Below are positions 15,333 to 19,614 of a DNA stretch of 19,614 bases, piece after piece. The position numbers and the translations under genes were made by a program. The stretch covers positions 1-19,614 of the forward strand of contig DXGW01000213.1 of assembly GCA_019113665.1 (NCBI GenBank), written 5' to 3'. This stretch comes from Candidatus Alistipes excrementipullorum. GTDB taxonomy: Bacteria; Bacteroidota; Bacteroidia; Bacteroidales; Rikenellaceae. The notes under the pieces were generated by a model. It was not told where the DNA came from. It searched no databases and worked only from the letters and a program-made list of their open reading frames with translations. Each line of letters begins with the position of its first letter. Position 1 is the first letter of the stretch.

Positions 15333-15340
15333 TAACTTTG
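15333..15340 (+). promoter_or_regulatory. Probable -7 element of the barrel-phoH-pepD operon promoter
   Basis: TAACTTTG matches TAnnTTTG and lies 16 bases before the ATG at 15357. The upstream TTG is at a wrong spacing, so only the -7 half is well supported. Confidence 0.5.
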
Positions 15341-15356
15341 AAGATTGTTATACGAC

Positions 15357-16001
15357 ATGACTGGACGACTTTTTACGACAATACTGGCACTGGCCGTCTC
15401 GGTCCGGGCTCTCGCCGCAGGGTACGACGACGACTTCGCCGACCTCGGGCGGAAGCCCCACAGACGAAACCTCAGGACCGAATGGGGAATAACCGCCGGA
15501 GCGCACTACACCGGAATCAGACTCTTCGGGCAGGAGGCCTCGATGAAGGCTTCGCCGAGACTGGGATACGAGGCCGGCGTGCATATGGCCCTGCGGTTCG
15601 GCGACTGGCTGGCCCTGCAGCCCGAAATCTACTACAGCCACACCACGATCGACATGCAGGCGGACGGCGTCGACGGCAAGATCAGGGTGAAGTCGCATGC
15701 AGTGGAGTTCCCGGTGCTGTTGTCGCTGCGCGTGCTCGACCCCGTGAGAATCAACGCCGGACCCGTCATCACGCTCATGAACAACAGCAGCTACATCGCC
15801 CCGGACGGCGTGAAGACCATGTTCGGAAACACCAGGCCGACGTTCTGCTATACGGTCGGAGCCTCGGTCTGCATAGCGCAGCACCTGCTCGTGGACGCTC
15901 GATTCACGGGACAGTTCAGCACCACGCTGAACAACTTCGAAAAAGCCGATTTCCGGTCGAAATTATATACCGTATCGCTTAAAATAGGTTATTTGTTTTG
16001 A
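15357..16001 (+). CDS. Small outer membrane beta-barrel (porin family/PorT-like) protein
   Basis: The 214-aa protein starts with a signal peptide (MTGRLFTTILALAVSVRALA, cleavage near residue 21). It is followed by a short charged segment and then barrel-like strands: RTEWGITAGAHYTGIRLFG, YEAGVHMALRFGDWLALQPE then IYYSH, through to a C-terminal strand ending KIGYLF with the terminal Phe favoured by outer membrane barrels. The pattern resembles the small Bacteroidetes outer membrane beta-barrel proteins often labelled porin family or PorT-like. No specific function is shown. I chose the ATG at 15357, which fits the signal peptide; an in-frame TTG four codons earlier overlaps the promoter region. 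The stop lies 4 bases before phoH, so it probably heads the operon with phoH, pepD and the lipid kinase. Confidence 0.88.
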   Translation: MTGRLFTTILALAVSVRALAAGYDDDFADLGRKPHRRNLRTEWGITAGAHYTGIRLFGQEASMKASPRLGYEAGVHMALRFGDWLALQPEIYYSHTTIDMQADGVDGKIRVKSHAVEFPVLLSLRVLDPVRINAGPVITLMNNSSYIAPDGVKTMFGNTRPTFCYTVGASVCIAQHLLVDARFTGQFSTTLNNFEKADFRSKLYTVSLKIGYLF

Positions 16002-16005
16002 CGAA

Positions 16006-16992
16006 ATGAGCCAAACCGACAGAGAAATAATAATCGAGGGCGTCGACACGCGTGAACTCTACGGCGTGAACGACGCATACATCGAACAGATAAAGGCACT
16101 GCACCCGAAACTCAAGATCATAGCCCGCGGCTCGACGCTCCGGGTGCTCGGCAGTCAGGCCGACATCGACGACTTCGAACACAAGATGAAGGGGCTGATC
16201 GCATACTACAACCGTTACGGACACATCTCGCGCGAGGTGGTGGCCCAATCGTTCAGCCGCGGATTCTCGCGCGAGGAACAGCCCGCCGACAACAACGTGA
16301 TAGTCTACGGCAACAACGGGGCGATAATCCGCGCACGTACGGTCAACCAGCAGCGGCTGGTCGAACTCTACGACTCGTGCGACCTGCTCTTCGCGACAGG
16401 ACCCGCCGGTTCGGGAAAGACATATACGGCCATAGCGCTGGCCGTGCGCGCACTGCGCGACAAGCAGGTCAAGCGTGTGATCCTGACTCGCCCTGCCGTC
16501 GAGGCGGGCGAAAAGCTGGGATTCCTCCCCGGCGACCTCAAGGATAAGCTCGACCCGTACCTCCAGCCGCTTTACGACGCCCTCAACGACATGATACCGC
16601 CCCTCAAACTGCAGAAATACATGGAGGACGGGACCGTGCAGATAGCGCCGCTGGCATACATGAGGGGACGTACGCTCGACAACGCGTTCGTCATACTCGA
16701 CGAGGCGCAGAACACGACGATCTCGCAGATCAAGATGTTCCTCACGCGCATGGGCCGCAACGCCAAGTTCATCGTCACGGGCGACGTCACACAGATAGAC
16801 CTCCCGCGCCGCAACGACAGCGGACTCACCCGCGCGATGAAGATCGTCGAGGGCATCAGGGGCATCGGATTCGTCGAGTTCGACAAGCGCGACATCGTGC
16901 GGCACGAGCTGGTGAAGCATATCGTCGATGCATTCGACAGAGACGCCGACGGGACGGGAGTGAAGTCCCCCGACAAGGAAAACAACGACTAA
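16006..16992 (+). CDS. phoH: PhoH-like ATPase (possible RNA-associated)
   Basis: This 328-aa cytoplasmic ATPase belongs to the PhoH/YbeZ family. Family members are linked to RNA metabolism and ribosome maturation, and are often near ybeY, which is absent here. An N-terminal region with a KH-like character (about 1-75) precedes the P-loop domain: Walker A GPAGSGKT (132-139), VILTRPAVEAGEKLGFLPGD (158-177), and Walker B FVILDEAQN (228-236), followed by TGDVTQIDLP with the sensor-like residues. Length and motif order are normal. The ATG at 16006 lies 4 bases after the barrel gene stop. pepD follows 13 bases later, so the genes should share one transcript. The exact substrate is unknown for the family. 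Confidence 0.95.
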   Translation: MSQTDREIIIEGVDTRELYGVNDAYIEQIKALHPKLKIIARGSTLRVLGSQADIDDFEHKMKGLIAYYNRYGHISREVVAQSFSRGFSREEQPADNNVIVYGNNGAIIRARTVNQQRLVELYDSCDLLFATGPAGSGKTYTAIALAVRALRDKQVKRVILTRPAVEAGEKLGFLPGDLKDKLDPYLQPLYDALNDMIPPLKLQKYMEDGTVQIAPLAYMRGRTLDNAFVILDEAQNTTISQIKMFLTRMGRNAKFIVTGDVTQIDLPRRNDSGLTRAMKIVEGIRGIGFVEFDKRDIVRHELVKHIVDAFDRDADGTGVKSPDKENND

Positions 16993-17005
16993 AAACACGA
17001 TATTT

Positions 17006-18457
17006 ATGGACAAGAACCTGAAATCACTGTCACCAGCGCTGGTGTGGAAGCACTTCAGCGAAATAACGCAAATACCCCGCCCCTCGTACCACGAGGAGAA
17101 GATACGCCAGTACATCGTGGACTTCGCGGCGGCTCACGGACTGGAGTGCAGGGTCGACGAGGCCTGCAACGTCTACATACGCAAGGCGGCGACACCCGGC
17201 ATGGAGAACCGCAAGGGCATAATCATGCAGGCACACCTCGACATGGTGCCCCAGAAGAACAACGACAAGGTCTTCGACTTCACCACCGACCCCATCGAGG
17301 CATACATCGACGGCGAGTGGGTTACGGCCAACGGCACGACGCTCGGTGCCGATGACGGCATAGGCGTTGCGGCGATACTCGCCGTACTTGAGGACGAATC
17401 GCTGCCCCACGGCGACATCGAAGCCCTCTTCACCGCCACCGAGGAGACCGGAATGGACGGTGCATTCGGTCTGAAACCCGGATTGCTCAAGGGCGAGATA
17501 CTGCTGAACCTCGACTCCGAAACCGAAGGCGAACTCTACGTGGGCTGCGCCGGAGGCCTCGATGCAAACATGACAATAGAATACGAAGCCGAAGCCGCTC
17601 CCGCAGGTTTCGAGGCCGTGAACCTCACGGTCAAGGGTCTCAAGGGCGGACACTCGGGAATACAGATAGGCTGCCAGCGCGCCAACGCCAACAGACTGCT
17701 GTTCCGCCTGCTGCTGCACACCGCACAGCCGTTCCACCTCGCTTCGGTCGACGGAGGAGGCCTGCGCAACGCCATTCCGCGCGAGGCTTCGGCCACACTG
17801 TTGGTCAAGGACGCCGCCGCATTCGCCGAAGAGGTGGCAGCATACGAAAAGACCGTGACAGCCGAATTTGCAGGCATCGAGGAGAGCATATCGGTCAAGG
17901 CTGTGAAATGCGACGCCCCGGAACGGATCATTCCCGACACGGTAGCCATGAACCTGACCCGCGCCGTTGTCGGCGCCCCCGACGGCGTAATCCGCATGTC
18001 GACGGCGATGGAGGGTCTCGTGCAGACATCGGCCAACCTCGCACGCGTGGTGTCGGACGGCAGCTGCATAAAGCTCCAGTGTCTGCTCCGCAGCTCGGTA
18101 AACAGCGAGAAGGCAGCCCTCGGCGAAGCCATAAAGGGCGTATTCGAACTCGCCGGCGCAAAGGTCGAACTTACGGGAAGCTACGACGGCTGGAATCCCG
18201 ACATGTCGTCGCCCATACTCCACGCAATGAAGGAGTCGTACAAGGCCCTGTTCGGCAAACTGCCCGCAGTAACGGCCATACACGCCGGTCTCGAATGCGG
18301 CATAATCGGCGGCACATACCCGTCGCTCGACATGATATCGTTCGGCCCTACGATATGCTACCCGCACTCGCCTGACGAGAAGGTCGAGATCGCATCGGTG
18401 GAGCGTTTCTACAACTTCCTGACCGATACGCTCAAGAACGCACCCGAAAAGAAGTGA
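17006..18457 (+). CDS. pepD: Aminoacyl-histidine dipeptidase (PepD, M20 family)
   Basis: PepD is a dizinc cytoplasmic peptidase of family M20C that cleaves Xaa-His and other dipeptides, recycling amino acids from imported or degraded peptides. The 483-aa product has the usual length. The metal site is readable: H77 in QAHLDMV with catalytic D79, D116 in GADDG bridging the metals, E146/E147 in TATEETG (base and ligand), D170 in NLDSETEG, and the C-terminal ligand H454 in PTICYPHSPDE. The middle portion contains the dimerisation/lid domain (about 195-390). The ATG at 17006 gives the normal N-terminus MDKNLKSLSPALVWKHFSEI. It follows phoH by 13 bases and precedes the lipid-kinase-like gene by 4 bases, so all are probably co-transcribed. 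Confidence 0.97.
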   Translation: MDKNLKSLSPALVWKHFSEITQIPRPSYHEEKIRQYIVDFAAAHGLECRVDEACNVYIRKAATPGMENRKGIIMQAHLDMVPQKNNDKVFDFTTDPIEAYIDGEWVTANGTTLGADDGIGVAAILAVLEDESLPHGDIEALFTATEETGMDGAFGLKPGLLKGEILLNLDSETEGELYVGCAGGLDANMTIEYEAEAAPAGFEAVNLTVKGLKGGHSGIQIGCQRANANRLLFRLLLHTAQPFHLASVDGGGLRNAIPREASATLLVKDAAAFAEEVAAYEKTVTAEFAGIEESISVKAVKCDAPERIIPDTVAMNLTRAVVGAPDGVIRMSTAMEGLVQTSANLARVVSDGSCIKLQCLLRSSVNSEKAALGEAIKGVFELAGAKVELTGSYDGWNPDMSSPILHAMKESYKALFGKLPAVTAIHAGLECGIIGGTYPSLDMISFGPTICYPHSPDEKVEIASVERFYNFLTDTLKNAPEKK

Positions 18458-18461
18458 CAAA

Positions 18462-19421
18462 GTGGAACGACTGCCAATAAGCCAACGCTGGTTCGTCATC
18501 GTGAACCCCGTCGCCGGTACGGGACGGGGTCTCGAAGACTTCCCGCAGATATCGAAACTGCTGCGCGACAACAGCATTCCCAGCGACCCCGTATTCACCG
18601 AACACAAGTACCATGCGGTCGAACTCACGGTTACCGCCGTGAACAAGGGATACCGCAAGATCATCGTGATCGGCGGCGACGGTACACTGCACGAGGTGGT
18701 GAACGGACTCTTCATTCAGAAGTCCGTGCGCCCCGACGAAGTGCTGCTCGCCGTAATATCGGTCGGCACCGGAAACGACTGGATACGAATGTTCGGAATA
18801 CCAACGCGTTACTCCGAAGCAATCAGGGCCATACGCGAGGGCAAGTCGTTCCTGCAGGACGTCGGCGAGGTGACTTACGAAGAGTCGCAATACAAGCAGA
18901 AAAGGTATGTCGCCAATGTCGCCGGATCGGGTTTCGACGCCTTCGTCATACGCAGGTTCAACCACCTAAAGGCAAAAGGACGTACCGGACGATGGCTCTA
19001 TCCGCTGAGTATCATACGGTCGTTCTTCACCTACAAGTCGACGGGCGTGAAGGTCTATGTCGATGACAAGCTCGTCTACAACGACCTGCTCTTCAGCATG
19101 GCCGTCGGCATCTGCAAGTACAACGGAAGCGGAATACTCCAGCTCCCCGCGGCCGTCGCCGACGACGGCCTGCTCGACCTGACGCTCATACGCCCGCTCC
19201 ACTGGTGGCACATAATATTCCGCCTGCGCAAACTCTTCAACGGCGAAATATACCAGATCGGGCACGTCCAGCATGTGCAGGGAAGCCGCATAACGGTAAC
19301 CTCGTCGCCCGACATGCTGCTGGAGGTCGACGGCGAACTGCTCGGAACAACCCCGCTCGAATTCGGCATACTGCACCGCGCAATAAAGGTCATCGTATCG
19401 AAGGAGTTCCTCCAGGAATAG
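18462..19421 (+). CDS. Diacylglycerol/sphingosine kinase-like protein
   Basis: The 319-aa protein belongs to the DAGK catalytic domain family (YegS/DgkB/sphingosine kinase type), which phosphorylates lipid alcohols with ATP. Characteristic motifs are NPVAGTGRG (15-23), VIGGDGTLHEVVNG (69-82) that binds the nucleotide, and SVGTGNDWIRMFG, with GSGFDAFVIRRF and DDGLLDLTLIRP in the C-terminal beta-sandwich domain. In Bacteroidales, which make sphingolipids, both diacylglycerol and sphingoid substrates are conceivable; the sequence does not decide. The start is a GTG at 18462, four bases after the pepD stop. I chose it because the next Met codon is far inside the conserved domain. A strong terminator follows, so this is the last gene of the operon. 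Confidence 0.93.
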   Translation: MERLPISQRWFVIVNPVAGTGRGLEDFPQISKLLRDNSIPSDPVFTEHKYHAVELTVTAVNKGYRKIIVIGGDGTLHEVVNGLFIQKSVRPDEVLLAVISVGTGNDWIRMFGIPTRYSEAIRAIREGKSFLQDVGEVTYEESQYKQKRYVANVAGSGFDAFVIRRFNHLKAKGRTGRWLYPLSIIRSFFTYKSTGVKVYVDDKLVYNDLLFSMAVGICKYNGSGILQLPAAVADDGLLDLTLIRPLHWWHIIFRLRKLFNGEIYQIGHVQHVQGSRITVTSSPDMLLEVDGELLGTTPLEFGILHRAIKVIVSKEFLQE

Positions 19422-19461
19422 TCTCACGCAAAAACCCGGCACAGGAGACTCCTGACGCACA

Positions 19462-19519
19462 AGGGCGCAGGCCAAACCCGAAAACTTCGGTTTTCATTTG
19501 GCACTGCGCCCTCCTTTTG
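19462..19519 (+). terminator. Long UUCG-capped terminator of the phoH-pepD operon
   Basis: AGGGCGCAG (19462-19470) pairs with CTGCGCCCT (19504-19512), GCCAAA (19471-19476) with TTTGGC (19497-19502), and GAAAAC (19480-19485) with GTTTTC (19490-19495) around a TTCG loop. CCTTTT follows. Small internal loops and bulges separate the three stem blocks. Confidence 0.85.
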
Positions 19520-19528
19520 CTATATTTG
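19498..19528 (+). promoter_or_regulatory. Promoter of the TPP riboswitch-controlled unit
   Basis: TTG (19498-19500, within TTTG) and TATATTTG (19521-19528) are 20 bases apart, matching the Bacteroidetes consensus. Transcription would begin near 19535, just before the riboswitch. The -33 box lies inside the right arm of the upstream terminator. Confidence 0.7.
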
Positions 19529-19542
19529 CGCCCGAAATCAGA

Positions 19543-19614
19543 AAGGGGTGCTTGCCTTACGGCAGGCTGAGATTATACCCATCGCACCGGATACGGGTAA
19601 TGCCGAGACCGGGA
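19543..19614 (+). promoter_or_regulatory. TPP (THI-box) riboswitch, cut by the window edge
   Basis: The conserved thi-box blocks are present in order: AGGGGTGC, a CTTGCC/GGCAGG stem with loop TTAC, CTGAGA (19567-19572), TATACCC (19574-19580), then CACCGGAT and CGGGTAATGCCGAGACCGGGA to the edge. These match the thiamin pyrophosphate aptamer, with CUGAGA as the pyrimidine-sensing element. The closing P1 strand and the expression platform lie beyond the window. A thiamin synthesis or transport gene should follow on the plus strand. Confidence 0.95.

Noticed and set aside
17030..18715. A 561-codon open frame on the minus strand across pepD and the lipid kinase start
   Set aside because: Antisense shadow of pepD with no family pattern, and it crosses the boundary between two real genes.
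19442..19454. CAGGAG-A-CTCCTG inverted repeat after the lipid kinase
   Set aside because: Too short a loop for a stable hairpin and no T tract; the real terminator follows within 10 bases.
1..19614. Search for tRNA, rRNA, IS elements, attachment sites and defence genes
   Set aside because: No cloverleaf, transposase, integrase, nuclease or toxin-like frame could be supported; all sizeable regions are explained by the genes listed.

Overview
The window looks like a chromosomal housekeeping segment from a GC-rich member of the Bacteroidales, most likely an Alistipes/Rikenellaceae-type organism. That placement is an inference. It rests on repeated Bacteroidetes-type promoters (TTG, 19-20 bp, then TAnnTTTG), weak or absent Shine-Dalgarno sites, two porin/beta-barrel type outer membrane proteins, GC-rich coding sequence with frequent AUA isoleucine codons, and the protein families present. 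I see no phage, IS element, CRISPR array, toxin-antitoxin pair, tRNA or rRNA, and coding density is high.

Left part, mostly minus strand (about 1-7199). From right to left: an outer membrane barrel protein directly coupled to glnS (5-nt gap) and ended by a strong terminator; then guaB and guaA, the two enzymes that turn IMP into GMP, with their own terminator; then a zinc-type cation diffusion facilitator with a His-rich N-terminus and a Cys-rich tail. The first bases may be the end of another plus-strand gene.

Middle (7200-8711), plus strand: a short SpoU/TrmH-family RNA methyltransferase, then panB (pantothenate/CoA synthesis), whose promoter overlaps the end of the methyltransferase gene. 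A bidirectional hairpin separates panB from the convergent minus-strand operon.

Envelope operon (8719-13673), minus strand, five tightly packed genes: a 517-aa Pro/Ala/Glu-rich protein of unknown function with a 9-bp minisatellite, rsmI (16S rRNA 2'-O-methyltransferase), an LpxL-like lipid A acyltransferase, a family 2 glycosyltransferase of the rhamnosyltransferase type, and a polyprenol-phosphate mannose synthase-like glycosyltransferase. Junctions overlap or nearly touch, so they are probably co-transcribed from a well-matched promoter at 13700-13729. The two glycosyltransferases and the acyltransferase point to cell-surface glycolipid synthesis.

Right part. The GTPase gene der (minus) and a plus-strand operon (small outer membrane barrel, phoH, pepD, diacylglycerol/sphingosine-kinase-like protein) diverge from 15192-15356. 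The plus-strand operon ends in a long UUCG-capped terminator whose right arm contains the -33 box of the next promoter. That promoter drives a TPP riboswitch running off the right edge, so a thiamin gene or operon should follow.

No clearly novel system is present. The least explained items are the low-complexity protein that heads the envelope operon, the barrel gene fused by position to glnS, and several small regulatory-looking inverted repeats at promoters.
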